DNA of 64,000 nt from Streptomyces longhuiensis (GTDB lineage Bacteria; Actinomycetota; Actinomycetes; Streptomycetales; Streptomycetaceae): contig NZ_CP085173.1 of assembly GCF_020616555.1 (NCBI RefSeq), positions 2,801,501 through 2,865,500 on the forward strand, given 5' to 3'. A program made the position numbers and the translations under genes. Shown here piece by piece: positions 8,521 through 16,711 of the stretch; position 1 is the stretch's first letter; each line of letters starts with the position of its first letter. The notes under the pieces were generated by a model. It searched no databases. It was not told the origin of the DNA and saw only the letters and a program-made list of their open reading frames with translations.

Positions 8521-8590
8521 TGACACCGCGCGACACCCCATGGCGCCACGCGACACCGCATGGCACCACATGGCGCCACGTGGCACCACC
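8521..8590. repeat. seven tandem 10-bp units (YGRCRCCRCR)
   Basis: Seven contiguous 10-bp units follow each other without gaps, starting at 8521, 8531, 8541, 8551, 8561, 8571 and 8581. Each is a variant of TGGCGCCACG or CGACACCGCA. Three more loose copies occur at 8593, 8620 and 8641. Ten base pairs is one helical turn, so every copy faces the same side of the DNA. The array lies between the divergent ArsR and ribbon-helix-helix genes and is most simply read as a cooperative protein-binding array. Confidence 0.75.
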
Positions 8591-8718
8591 AGAGGCGCCA
8601 GGGCGGGCGAGACTCCATGTGGCACCGCATTGACTCAACTCGATGTCACCGCGTTTCCCCAGGCCAGAGCCACTTGCTCAACCCCGACTCACCATTACTT
8701 CCCTCACAGGCTTGCGCA

Positions 8719-8748
8719 TGGCGCCAAAGTGATGCCACTATGACGTCA
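8719..8748 (+). promoter_or_regulatory. three phased 8-bp boxes at the RHH gene start
   Basis: TGGCGCCA (8719), TGATGCCA (8730) and TGACGTCA (8741) fit TGRYGYCA and are spaced by exactly 11 bp. The first and last are perfect palindromes. The last overlaps the A of the ATG. MetJ/Arc-type ribbon-helix-helix proteins bind tandem 8-bp boxes, so this is the likely autoregulatory operator of the downstream gene. Confidence 0.6.
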
Positions 8749-9287
8749 TGGACCTCACGCCGTATGTCGACAACCTCCGCCGCGAACTCGCGGTGGCCGC
8801 CGAAGCCGGCGGCGAAGAAGCCCGGGAGCTGGCCGAGCGGCTCACCGCTCCCCTGGAGTCGGCGACCCGCCTGACGATGCTCAATGTGCTCTCCGCCGCG
8901 ATGGACGAGATCACCCGTGAACTCGCCCCCGGCTCGGTCGACGTGCGGCTGCGCGGACTCGACCCGGACTTCGTCGTGACGCGGCCGGCGGCCGACGAGG
9001 CGTACGAGGACAGGAGCGGGCCCGCCGAGCCGCTCAAGGCGCCGGCCCCGGCGCCCGCCGACGGAGACGACGGCGGCACCGCCCGCGTCAATCTGCGCCT
9101 GCCCGCCCATCTCAAGACGCGCGCCGAGGAGGCCGCGGGCCGCGAGGGCCTGTCGGTCAACGCGTGGCTGGTACGAGCCGTGTCGGCCGCGGTCGACGGC
9201 GGCGCCCCGTCACGCACACCGGGCGGCGCCCAAGCCACCCGCACCACCCGCACCGTCGGACAGAGCTTCACGGGCTGGGTGCGCTAG
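8748..9287 (+). CDS. ribbon-helix-helix (HicB-antitoxin-like) regulator
   Basis: The 179-residue protein has a helical N-terminal region (about 1-60), an acidic/proline linker, and a C-terminal ribbon-helix-helix at about 108-145 (RVNLRLPAHLKTRAEEAA, then LSVNAWLVRAVSAAV). Such proteins are usually annotated as HicB-family antitoxins, but no HicA toxin gene is adjacent, so a purely regulatory role is more likely. The start lacks a Shine-Dalgarno and lies on the third phased box, suggesting a leaderless, autoregulated transcript. It heads a run of four same-strand genes with the DUF4097 protein and an ABC exporter. Confidence 0.8.
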   Translation: MDLTPYVDNLRRELAVAAEAGGEEARELAERLTAPLESATRLTMLNVLSAAMDEITRELAPGSVDVRLRGLDPDFVVTRPAADEAYEDRSGPAEPLKAPAPAPADGDDGGTARVNLRLPAHLKTRAEEAAGREGLSVNAWLVRAVSAAVDGGAPSRTPGGAQATRTTRTVGQSFTGWVR

Positions 9288-9353
9288 CCGCGCATCCCGC
9301 CCGCCCGAATTCACCCGGAACTTCACCCTGAGACCCAAGAGGACGGGACAGCC

Positions 9354-10199
9354 ATGCCTTCTTTCGACACGCCCCAGCCGATCTCGGTCATCGCCAACGT
9401 GGCCGCCGGTTCCATCCAGTTCAGCGCGAGCGACCGCCTCGACACGGTCGTCGAGATGCGGCCCCGCGACCCGAAGAAGGACAAGGACGTGCGGGTCGCC
9501 GAGCAGACCGAGGTCACCTACGCGAACGGCGTGCTGACCATCAGGACACCCAAGGGGCGGTACCTCGTCGGGCCCACCGGCAGCGTCGACGTGACGGTCG
9601 AGCTGCCGACCGGCTCCCGCATCGACACGACCGGCGCCTGGACCCAGGTGCTCGGCGAGGGCCGGCTCGGCGAGGTCCGCGTGAAGACGTCGTCGGGTGA
9701 CGTCCGCCTGGACTCGACGGGCCCGCTCCAGCTGACCGCGTCGCACGGCACGATCACCGTGGACCATGTCGAGGGCCTGGCCGAGATCACCACCAGCTCC
9801 GGCAGCCTGCGCGTCGGTGTCGTGGACGGCCCGGCCGTCCTGAAGAACTCGCACGGCTCCACGACCGTCGGCACCGCGATCGGCGATCTGCGGGTGAGCG
9901 GCGCCAACGGCGACATCGACATCCGGCGCGCCGAGAGCTCGGTCACCGCGACCACCGCCCACGGCACCCTGCGCGTGGGCGACGTGGCCCGTGGCACCGT
10001 CCAGCTGGAGACCTCCTACGGCGCCATCGACATCGGCATCCGCGAGGGCACGGCCGCCTGGCTCGACGCCGGCTCGGGCAACGGACAGGTGCGCAACACA
10101 CTCACCGCCTCCGACAGCCCGGAGAAGAGCGAGGAAACGGTCGAGGTCCGCGCCCGGACCAAGTTCGGCAACATCGACATCCGCCGCGCCCGGGCCTGA
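9354..10199 (+). CDS. DUF4097 beta-helix-like protein
   Basis: The 281-residue protein consists of short repeating beta segments (VKTSSGDVRLDSTGPLQLTA, TTSSGSLRVGVVDGPAVL, NGDIDIRRAESSVTA), the signature of DUF4097, predicted to form a right-handed beta solenoid. No signal peptide or membrane segment is visible. DUF4097 occurs in LiaG of the Bacillus lia envelope-stress operon, and here it lies between a regulator and an exporter. The ATG at 9354 follows an AAGAGG site. It is 66 bp downstream of the RHH gene, consistent with one transcript. The biochemical role is unknown. Confidence 0.8.
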   Translation: MPSFDTPQPISVIANVAAGSIQFSASDRLDTVVEMRPRDPKKDKDVRVAEQTEVTYANGVLTIRTPKGRYLVGPTGSVDVTVELPTGSRIDTTGAWTQVLGEGRLGEVRVKTSSGDVRLDSTGPLQLTASHGTITVDHVEGLAEITTSSGSLRVGVVDGPAVLKNSHGSTTVGTAIGDLRVSGANGDIDIRRAESSVTATTAHGTLRVGDVARGTVQLETSYGAIDIGIREGTAAWLDAGSGNGQVRNTLTASDSPEKSEETVEVRARTKFGNIDIRRARA

Positions 10200-10266
10200 C
10201 CCACCCCAAGTTCCTTACGCCACCAGCCACTTCACCGCTCACCACGCCTTCGAACGGGAGGGCCCC

Positions 10267-11286
10267 ATGCCTTCATCTGTCATGACCACGTCCAGGTCGG
10301 GCAACGGCCAGCAGCCGCCCGCCGCCGTCTCCACCGTCGGTCTGCGCAAGTCGTACGGCGACAAGACCGTCCTCGACGGGATCGACCTGCACATCCCGAC
10401 CGGCACCGTGTTCGCCCTGCTCGGCCCGAACGGCGCCGGCAAGACCACGGCCGTGCAGATCCTGTCCACGCTCATCTCCGCCGACGGCGGCCAGGCCCAG
10501 GTCGCGGGCCACGACCTCGCCACGTCACCGGACGGCGTACGCGCCGCGATCGGTGTCACCGGGCAGTTCTCCGCCGTCGACGGCCTGATCACCGGCGAGG
10601 AGAACATGCTCCTCATGGCCGACCTGCACCACCTGCCCAAGCGTGAAGGGCGGCGCGTCGCAGCCGAGTTGCTGGAGCGGTTCGACCTCACCGACGCCGC
10701 GAAGAAGCCCGCCTCCACCTACTCCGGCGGCATGAAGCGCCGCCTCGACATCGCCATGACGCTGGTCGGCAACCCGCGGATCATCTTCCTCGACGAGCCG
10801 ACCACCGGCCTCGACCCCCGCGCCCGGCACAACATGTGGGGCATCATCCGCGAACTGGTCTCCGACGGTGTCACCGTCTTCCTCACCACCCAGTACCTCG
10901 ACGAGGCCGACGAACTCGCCGACCGCATCGCCGTCCTCAACAACGGCAGGATCGCCGCCGAGGGCAGCGCCGAGGAACTCAAGCGGCTCATCCCCGGCGG
11001 ACACATCCGACTCCGGTTCACCGACCCCGACGCCTACCAGTCCGCCGCCCTCGCACTGCACGAGGCCCACCGGGACGACGAGGCCCTCGCGCTGCAGATC
11101 CCCAGCGACGGCAGCCAGCGCGAACTGCGCTCCGTCCTCGACTGGCTCGACTCCGCCGGCGTCGAGGCGGACGAGCTGACCGTGCACACCCCAGACCTCG
11201 ACGACGTGTTCTTCGCCCTCACCGGCGGCGCCGGCATCCCCAACCAGCCGAACCAGCCCAACCAGCTCAAGGAGGAAGCCCGATGA
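10267..11286 (+). CDS. ABC transporter ATP-binding protein, DrrA-like
   Basis: The 339-residue ATPase of an ABC-2 exporter has a Walker A GPNGAGKTT, a signature YSGGMKRRLDIA, a Walker B IIFLDEPTTGLDPRA, and the extended C-terminal domain (about 230-339) typical of daunorubicin-resistance DrrA proteins. It hydrolyses ATP to power the permease encoded next, with which it overlaps by ATGA (11283-11286). The ATG at 10267 follows GGGAGGG. The substrate is unknown; context suggests a lipid or envelope-active compound rather than a specific drug. A short N-Q-P run (NQPNQPNQ) ends the protein. Confidence 0.9.
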   Translation: MPSSVMTTSRSGNGQQPPAAVSTVGLRKSYGDKTVLDGIDLHIPTGTVFALLGPNGAGKTTAVQILSTLISADGGQAQVAGHDLATSPDGVRAAIGVTGQFSAVDGLITGEENMLLMADLHHLPKREGRRVAAELLERFDLTDAAKKPASTYSGGMKRRLDIAMTLVGNPRIIFLDEPTTGLDPRARHNMWGIIRELVSDGVTVFLTTQYLDEADELADRIAVLNNGRIAAEGSAEELKRLIPGGHIRLRFTDPDAYQSAALALHEAHRDDEALALQIPSDGSQRELRSVLDWLDSAGVEADELTVHTPDLDDVFFALTGGAGIPNQPNQPNQLKEEAR

Positions 11287-12077
11287 GCTCCCTGTCCCTC
11301 GCCGTGCGCGACTCGTCCACGATGCTGCGCCGCAACCTGCTGCACGCCCGGCGCTACCCCTCCATGACGCTGAATCTGCTGCTGACGCCCGTCGTGCTGC
11401 TGTTGCTCTTCGTCTACATCTTCGGCGACGTGATGAGCGCCGGCATCAGCGGCGGCGGCGCCGACCGCTCCGCGTACATCGCGTATCTCGTCCCGGGCAT
11501 CCTGATGCTGACCATCGGCGGCACAACGATCGGCAGCGCGGTGTCCGTCTCCATGGACATGACCGAGGGCATCATCGCCCGCTTCCGCACGATGGCGATC
11601 CACCGCGGATCGGTGCTCATCGGGCACGTCGTCGGCAGTGTGCTGCAGTGCGTGATGAGCGTGGTGCTCGTCGGGGCCGTCGCCGTGGCGATCGGGTTCC
11701 GGTCCACGGACGCCACCGCCCTGGAGTGGATCCTGGCGGTCGGGCTGCTGGCGCTCGTCTCCCTGGCGCTCACCTGGATCGCGGTCGGCATGGGCCTGTC
11801 CAGCCCGAACGCCGAGGCGGCCAGCAACAACGCGATGCCGCTGATGGTCCTGCCGCTCCTGTCCAGCGCGTTCGTGCCGGTCGACGCGATGCCGGGCTGG
11901 TTCCAGCCGATCGCCGAGTACCAGCCCTTCACCCCGGCCATCGAGACCCTGCGCGGACTGCTGCTCGGCACCGAGATCGGCAACAACGGGTGGCTGGCCG
12001 TGGTCTGGTGCGTGGCGCTGGCGGTGCTCGGCTACACGTGGTCGCGCTCGCTCTTCAACAACACCGGTAAGCGCTGA
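11283..12077 (+). CDS. ABC-2 type transporter permease, DrrB-like
   Basis: The 264-residue permease has six predicted membrane helices (first near 22-42, last near 235-255) and the ABC-2 family pattern, including the GGTTIGS and SNNAMPLMVLPLLSSAFVP region before the penultimate helix. It forms the membrane half of the exporter with the ATPase at 10267, to which it is translationally coupled by a 4-bp overlap. It is the last gene of the RHH-DUF4097-ABC module, and a strong terminator starts 33 bp later. Confidence 0.9.
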   Translation: MSSLSLAVRDSSTMLRRNLLHARRYPSMTLNLLLTPVVLLLLFVYIFGDVMSAGISGGGADRSAYIAYLVPGILMLTIGGTTIGSAVSVSMDMTEGIIARFRTMAIHRGSVLIGHVVGSVLQCVMSVVLVGAVAVAIGFRSTDATALEWILAVGLLALVSLALTWIAVGMGLSSPNAEAASNNAMPLMVLPLLSSAFVPVDAMPGWFQPIAEYQPFTPAIETLRGLLLGTEIGNNGWLAVVWCVALAVLGYTWSRSLFNNTGKR

Positions 12078-12110
12078 TCAACAGCACCACCGCTGCCTGA
12101 CACCGCACAT

Positions 12111-12157
12111 GAGGGCGGGGCGTTCACTCACCGGCGGGGAGTGAACGCCCCGCCCTC
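12111..12157. terminator. strong bidirectional terminator
   Basis: A perfect 19-bp inverted repeat (12111-12129 and 12139-12157) with a 9-nt loop separates the exporter operon from the convergent small membrane-protein gene. Confidence 0.88.
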
Positions 12158-12198
12158 TGCTGCCTGCCGAACCGCCCAACTGCCACCGCCGAACTGCC

Positions 12199-12435
12199 CT
12201 ACTGCTGTCCGCCGAGCCGCGCGGCGCTGCGCTCCGCCTCGGCGAGGATCGCGTACCGGTCGGCCACGATCGCCTCCGCGTCGGCCACCGCCCGTTCGGC
12301 GGCGACGCGGCGCCCGGCATGCGAGTGCGGGTCCGGCGCGGGGTGCCGGCGGCGCCACCAGATGTCACACGCGGCGTAGATGCCACTCGCACAGATCAGC
12401 AGGGGAACGGCGAGGGCCAGGACGATGTCACGCAC
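12199..12435 (-). CDS. small single-pass membrane protein
   Basis: This roughly 78-residue product has one N-terminal transmembrane helix (IVLALAVPLLICASGIYAAC) followed by a basic WWRRRH boundary and a cytoplasmic, alanine/glutamate-rich helical tail (AAERAVADAEAIVADRYAIL) that could form a coiled coil. Two adjacent GTG codons are possible starts. The one at 12435 is 7 nt from an AAGGA motif and is preferred over 12438. Upstream DNA is unusually AT-rich for this genome. I do not recognise the family, and no function is proposed. Confidence 0.6.
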   Translation of the reverse strand: MRDIVLALAVPLLICASGIYAACDIWWRRRHPAPDPHSHAGRRVAAERAVADAEAIVADRYAILAEAERSAARLGGQQ

Positions 12436-12453
12436 CACGAGATCCTTATACGT

Positions 12454-12482
12454 TTTATATGTGTACGCATACGTGCAACTTC
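12454..12482 (-). promoter_or_regulatory. AT-rich promoter for the small membrane protein
   Basis: On the minus strand a -10 TATAAA (12459-12454) lies 17 nt from GAAGTT (12482-12477). Transcription would begin close to the AAGGA ribosome site. The -10 is good, the -35 poor. Confidence 0.35.
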
Positions 12483-12643
12483 TTCCTGATAACTCGGAAT
12501 CCGGGCGCCCTTCCTGAAGGTCGCCCCTCGGCCAATATCCCGGCGGAACTCGGCCACGCACTCTCGACTGCTTAGCAAGGCTTGCGACTACCTCGTAGAA
12601 GAATTAAGTGGAGCTGCACGGTCGGGGCGCCGAGACTGCCCAT

Positions 12644-13546
12644 ATGAGCCTCACGAACCGCCCGCAGCCGCCCTTCTGCCGCGCCCTGTGCGCCATGGTC
12701 ACGCCGTTCACCGACGACGGCACTCTGGACCTGGACGGCGCGCAGCGCCTGGCGGCCCACCTGATCGCCGAGGGCTGCGAGGGCCTCGTCCTGTCCGGCA
12801 CCACCGGCGAGTCCCCCACGACGTCGGACGACGAGAAGGCCGCGCTCGTGCGGGCCGTGAAGGACGCGGTCGGGGAGCGGGTCCCCGTCGTCGCGGGCGT
12901 CGGCACCGCGGACACCCGGCACACCGTGGAGCTCGCCGCCGGGGCCGAAAAGGCGGGCGCGGACGGCCTGTTGGTCGTCAGCCCGTACTACAGCCGCCCG
13001 CCGCAGGACGCCCTGGAGGCACACTTCCGCGAGATCGCGGACGCGTCGGGACTGCCGGTGATGCTGTACGACATCCCGGGCCGCACCGGCACGCGCATCG
13101 AGCCGGACACCCTGATCCGACTCGCGTCCCACCCCCGGATCGTGGCCGTCAAGGACTGCGCGTACGACATGCTCGGCGCGCAGAAGGTGCTCGGCGCGAC
13201 CGGTCTCGCGTACTACGCGGGCTGCGAGGAGTTCGCGCTCCCGCTGTACGCGGTGGGCGGGGCGGGCTTCGTGTCGACGGTCGCGAACGTGGCGCCGCGT
13301 GCGCTGCGGGCCGTCCTGGACTCCTACGACGCGGGCGACACCCGCGAGGCCGCCCGGCGCCAGCAACTGGCCGCCCCGCTCGTCGAGTTGATGATGGCGT
13401 CAGGCCTGCCGGGCACGGTCACCGCGAAGGCTCTGCTCGGCGCGCTCGGTCTCCCCGGCGGCCCGGTCCGCGCACCACTGCGGCCCGCCGGCCACGAAGT
13501 GACCGACGGGCTGCTGACCGCGTACGAGAGACTCGTCAGCGCGTAG
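12644..13546 (+). CDS. dapA: 4-hydroxy-tetrahydrodipicolinate synthase
   Basis: This roughly 300-residue class I aldolase condenses pyruvate with aspartate semialdehyde at the entry to the diaminopimelate/lysine branch. Visible motifs are SGTTGESPT (pyruvate-binding), the tyrosine in MLYDIPGRTG and the Schiff-base lysine in IVAVKDCAYD. The ATG at 12644 gives the normal length. An in-frame GTG at 12608 would add 12 residues and also lacks a good ribosome site. Another lysine-pathway gene, dapD, lies 4 kb away on the other strand. Streptomyces usually carry more than one dapA-like gene, so this may be a paralogue. Confidence 0.88.
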   Translation: MSLTNRPQPPFCRALCAMVTPFTDDGTLDLDGAQRLAAHLIAEGCEGLVLSGTTGESPTTSDDEKAALVRAVKDAVGERVPVVAGVGTADTRHTVELAAGAEKAGADGLLVVSPYYSRPPQDALEAHFREIADASGLPVMLYDIPGRTGTRIEPDTLIRLASHPRIVAVKDCAYDMLGAQKVLGATGLAYYAGCEEFALPLYAVGGAGFVSTVANVAPRALRAVLDSYDAGDTREAARRQQLAAPLVELMMASGLPGTVTAKALLGALGLPGGPVRAPLRPAGHEVTDGLLTAYERLVSA

Positions 13547-13606
13547 GGCTGCGCCTTCCCGAGGACAACCCCCGCCCCCGGCCCCCGGCCGGAAGACACG
13601 CCTCCC

Positions 13607-14830
13607 TCAACGCGTGGTGAACTGCGGTGTCCAGCGACCCGGGTAGTCGGCGGACGCCTTGCGGAAGTCGCTGAGCTGGACGACCTTGTCGCTGCCGATG
13701 GTGAGCAGGAGCAGCTGGTTGTGGAACTCGCCCGTGCCGCGGCACTTCTTGGGATCGCAGCCCCAGGCGATGAGCCGCTTGTTGTCGGCCCAGGCGAGCA
13801 GCTGCTGCCCAGGCACCTTGGTGACCATCCTGCCGCTGACGGGGTCGACGATCGCCGAGGCGATCTCGTTGCCCTGGCCGGCGAACTCACCGCCGATGAG
13901 CTTGCCGTCCGGCGAGAGCCCCGCCTCCGCCCACGACACGTGCTTCTCCGCGGCGGGTGTGGCCACCTTGCGGCCGTTCAGGTCGTAGTAGATCCGGCCG
14001 GGCTCCGTCGGGATCTGCTCGTAGACGAGCTTGCCGTCATGGCTGAACCGGAGGTCGGCGCGCGCGTTCGGCGACCAGCCCATCTCGTCCTTCCAGAAGG
14101 GCAGTTCGTGCCAGACCGACTTGCCGGAGGCGACGTCGACGACGGTGAACCCGGTCCGGCTGGCGACCGGCCCCGGCTCGTCCTTGCCGTTCACGTTCAT
14201 CTTGTGCGACCAGTAGAGGTGGTCGGGGTTCTTGGCGTACGTCGTGGCGAGGAGCTTCCTGCCGTCCGGCGAGAACTCCACCCCGGCCACGCCCTTGTCG
14301 AGCTCGATCCACCGCTCCACCTTGCCGGTGATCAGGTCGAGCAGGCCGACGCGGTCGACGGGCAGCCGCTTCTCCAGGACGGCGGCCGTCCGCATGCCGG
14401 GCGCCACGTCGACCCACGACCACCGGGTGGTCCTGTCGTACTTGCCGGTCTTCTGGTTGAGCAGCCCGTAGGTGCGCTCCATGACGGCGTCCCGGCCCGG
14501 CTGCTTGACCCTCTTGTACGTGGAGAACGCGGCCAGCGCCGAGTCCCCCGCCGCGATGAGGTCCCGCGGCGGCGACTGGTCCGGGTGCGCGATGATGTCG
14601 CTCTGATTCATCCGGCTCGCGGGGCGCACGTCCTGGCCGCCCGAGTGCAGGACGGGCACGGCGACCGCCGTGGCGACGACCGCCGCCGTGGCGACCGCGG
14701 CTCCCGCGATGGTGCGCACCCGGCGGCGGTGCCGCACGGCGAGCACCCGGTCGGCGAACCCGGACGGCGCGGACTCGCTGTCGGCGGCCTGTTCGCGCAG
14801 TGCGTCGCGCAGCAGTTCATCGACGTTCAC
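13607..14830 (-). CDS. membrane-anchored WD40/TolB-like partner of the SigE-family sigma factor
   Basis: The 407-residue protein has a short cytoplasmic N-terminus rich in Arg (VLAVRHRRRVRT), one transmembrane helix (about 42-62, AGAAVATAAVVATAVAVPVL) and an extracytoplasmic beta-propeller-like domain with repeated SPDG blades (VEFSPDGRKL, LSPDGKLIGG). Its GTG start overlaps the stop of the sigma-factor gene in a GTGA, so the two are translationally coupled. The layout is that of an anti-sigma-like sensor, although no zinc-finger anti-sigma motif is visible. What it senses is unknown. Confidence 0.8.
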   Translation of the reverse strand: MNVDELLRDALREQAADSESAPSGFADRVLAVRHRRRVRTIAGAAVATAAVVATAVAVPVLHSGGQDVRPASRMNQSDIIAHPDQSPPRDLIAAGDSALAAFSTYKRVKQPGRDAVMERTYGLLNQKTGKYDRTTRWSWVDVAPGMRTAAVLEKRLPVDRVGLLDLITGKVERWIELDKGVAGVEFSPDGRKLLATTYAKNPDHLYWSHKMNVNGKDEPGPVASRTGFTVVDVASGKSVWHELPFWKDEMGWSPNARADLRFSHDGKLVYEQIPTEPGRIYYDLNGRKVATPAAEKHVSWAEAGLSPDGKLIGGEFAGQGNEIASAIVDPVSGRMVTKVPGQQLLAWADNKRLIAWGCDPKKCRGTGEFHNQLLLLTIGSDKVVQLSDFRKASADYPGRWTPQFTTR

Positions 14831-15438
14831 GGACGCACCTCCATGGGCGAGAAGTCACGGGACGGCAGCTCTTCGGCGTCGGCCGGACCGAGCGCGGCGA
14901 GTTCGGGCGCGAGGCTGCGCAGCTTGGCGAGCGAGCGGTGCGTGGTCGAGCGCACGGTGCCCACCGAGCAGCCCAGGAGGCGGGCGACGTCCGCCTCGGG
15001 CAGGTCCTCGAAGTAGCGCAGGACGAGTACGGTGCGCTGCCGGGCGGTGAGCCTGGCGAGCGCGGTGCGCATCACGATGCGCAGGTCGGCGGCGTGGGAA
15101 GAGTCGACCCCTGTACGACTCTCCGGCGGCTCGGCGACGGTCAGTTCCCGTCCGCGCCACTTCAGGCGCCATCTGCTGATCTGCTGGCGGTAGAGGATCT
15201 TCCGTACGTAGGCCTCCGGTTCGTCGATACGGTGCCAGCGCCCGGCCGCCTTGATGAGCGCGTTCTGGAGCAGGTCCTCGGCGGCGTGCCGGTCGCCCCC
15301 GCTGAGGAGCACCGCGGTCTTCAGGAGCGCGGACGACCTGCTCGCCACGAACTCGCGGAAGCTGTCCCAGCGATCCGCGCCCGCCTCACCCGCCGTCTGT
15401 CCGGCATGCCCCGCTGGTGCTTCCGTGCCGGCATCCAT
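14827..15438 (-). CDS. SigE-family ECF RNA polymerase sigma factor
   Basis: This roughly 203-residue ECF sigma factor has region 2 at about 35-100 (DLLQNALIKAAGRWHRI and AYVRKILYRQQISRWR, promoter -10 recognition) and region 4 at about 130-185 (ARLTARQRTVLVLRYFEDLP, then the helix-turn-helix LLGCSVGTVRSTTHRSL). It belongs to the SigE-like subfamily common in Streptomyces. The ATG at 15438 is 5 nt from GAAGG; a GTG at 15444 is the alternative. It is coupled to the downstream membrane protein and is likely controlled by it. The regulon is not readable from this window. Confidence 0.85.
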   Translation of the reverse strand: MDAGTEAPAGHAGQTAGEAGADRWDSFREFVASRSSALLKTAVLLSGGDRHAAEDLLQNALIKAAGRWHRIDEPEAYVRKILYRQQISRWRLKWRGRELTVAEPPESRTGVDSSHAADLRIVMRTALARLTARQRTVLVLRYFEDLPEADVARLLGCSVGTVRSTTHRSLAKLRSLAPELAALGPADAEELPSRDFSPMEVRP

Positions 15439-15557
15439 CGTCACCTTCTCTTCCCCGTCGGGCGGCCCTGGTGCCCCCGTGCTGCTCCTTGTGACGCGCG
15501 CGGCGGCCCCTCGCTATGCCTGCGTGCCCGAGAAATTGTGCAAGGGGTGACGCGAGT

Positions 15558-15584
15558 GGCCCGCACCGGATTCCGGTGCGGGCC
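15558..15584. repeat. 13-bp inverted repeat in a divergent promoter region
   Basis: GGCCCGCACCGGA is followed after one base by its exact complement. It lies between two divergent genes (sigma factor, start 15438; TolB-like, start 15763), where a terminator is not expected. It could be an operator or a leftover terminator. The rest of 15439-15762 shows no gene. Confidence 0.5.
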
Positions 15585-15762
15585 GACGAACCGACCGCTT
15601 GCCCGGCTCAGCCGCAGCTCCGGCCCTTGATGACCCCCGCTTCCCCAGTGGAGGTGGTAGGCCAGGGGCTGACGTGCCCGACTCCGCCCCTGTGACACTT
15701 CTTGATCCGGTTGCGCTCTTGCACCGGGGGCCGGAAACTCCGGTTGCCCCAGGAGGGCTCAA

Positions 15763-16704
15763 GTGCTTTTCAAACACGTCGTGCTGGCCGTCGGGGTCGT
15801 CGTCGCTGCTGGTCTGCCGACAGCGGGGACCGCTGCGGCGGAGCAGGGGACCGCGGCCGGCCGGATCACCGCGACCGACTATTCCTCCGGCTCTCCCGCT
15901 CTGGTCTCGCTCGACCCGGTGAGCGGCGACGTCATCCGGACCTTCGCGCAGAACGCCGAGGACGGCGTCCTCTCTCCGAAGGGCTCCACCGTGGCGTACA
16001 TCCAGCGCGACGACACCTGCATTCCCCAGACCGAAGGCTGTAAATACGCCCGGAACCTGGTGGTCGCCGACGGCGACGGCGGTGACCAGCGCGTCCTGGT
16101 CCGGGGTATCACGCCCGAAACCAATGAGGCCCCGTACGTCGGGCACCCCGACTGGTCCCCGGACAGCAGGCGGATCGTCTACGACAGCCCGCGCGGCATG
16201 GAGTGGATCAAGAGCGACGGCACGGGACAGGAGGTGCTCACGACAACCGGCGGCGCAGGCACCTTCTCGCCCGACGGCCAGAGCATCGCCTTCGTGAGGA
16301 CCACCACGTACGAGACGGCCGACGGCTGGGAGAACGGCACGGACGTCTGGGTCATGGACATCGCCACCCGGCAGGTGCACCAGATCAGCACCACTCACAA
16401 CGCGCGGTCCACGCCGGTCGACTGGTCCCCCGACGGGCAGCGCATCGCGTACGCCACCGAGAACGGCCTGAACGCCGTCGACGTGGCGACCGGCGCCGTC
16501 ACCGAGCTGCAGAGCAGCTGGACGACCCCCCTCAGCGGCATCCAGGGCCCCGTCTTCTCGCCCGATGGCACCCGAATCACCTTCTCCGCCATGGACGAGG
16601 GCGACTACAGCCACAACACCTACGTCGTCGATGCCGCCGACGGAAAGAACCTCCAGGTCCTGACGGACCAGGCTGTGACCCCTACCGACTGGCTGAGCAG
16701 GTAG
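15763..16704 (+). CDS. secreted TolB-like beta-propeller protein
   Basis: The 313-residue protein has a Sec signal peptide (hydrophobic 4-20, cleavage near AAA-EQ) and a propeller built from about five repeats with the TolB blade pattern: HPDWSPDSRRIVYDS, GTFSPDGQSIAFVR, VDWSPDGQRIAYATE and PVFSPDGTRITFS. A CxxxxxxxC pair (DDTCIPQTEGCKY) may be disulfide-bonded. It starts with GTG at 15763, 6 nt after AGGAGG. Such proteins act as extracellular interaction modules and no enzyme motif is seen. It is divergent from the sigma factor, whose partner is also propeller-like. Confidence 0.82.
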   Translation: MLFKHVVLAVGVVVAAGLPTAGTAAAEQGTAAGRITATDYSSGSPALVSLDPVSGDVIRTFAQNAEDGVLSPKGSTVAYIQRDDTCIPQTEGCKYARNLVVADGDGGDQRVLVRGITPETNEAPYVGHPDWSPDSRRIVYDSPRGMEWIKSDGTGQEVLTTTGGAGTFSPDGQSIAFVRTTTYETADGWENGTDVWVMDIATRQVHQISTTHNARSTPVDWSPDGQRIAYATENGLNAVDVATGAVTELQSSWTTPLSGIQGPVFSPDGTRITFSAMDEGDYSHNTYVVDAADGKNLQVLTDQAVTPTDWLSR

Positions 16705-16711
16705 CGGGAGC

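Noticed and set aside
8521..8590. Possible CRISPR or coding repeat
   Set aside because: Units are only 10 bp with no spacers, and no cas genes are present. Frames across the array have no ribosome site or family.
8748..9287. HicAB toxin-antitoxin system
   Set aside because: The RHH protein is HicB-like by domain only. No small HicA-type toxin gene lies on either side.
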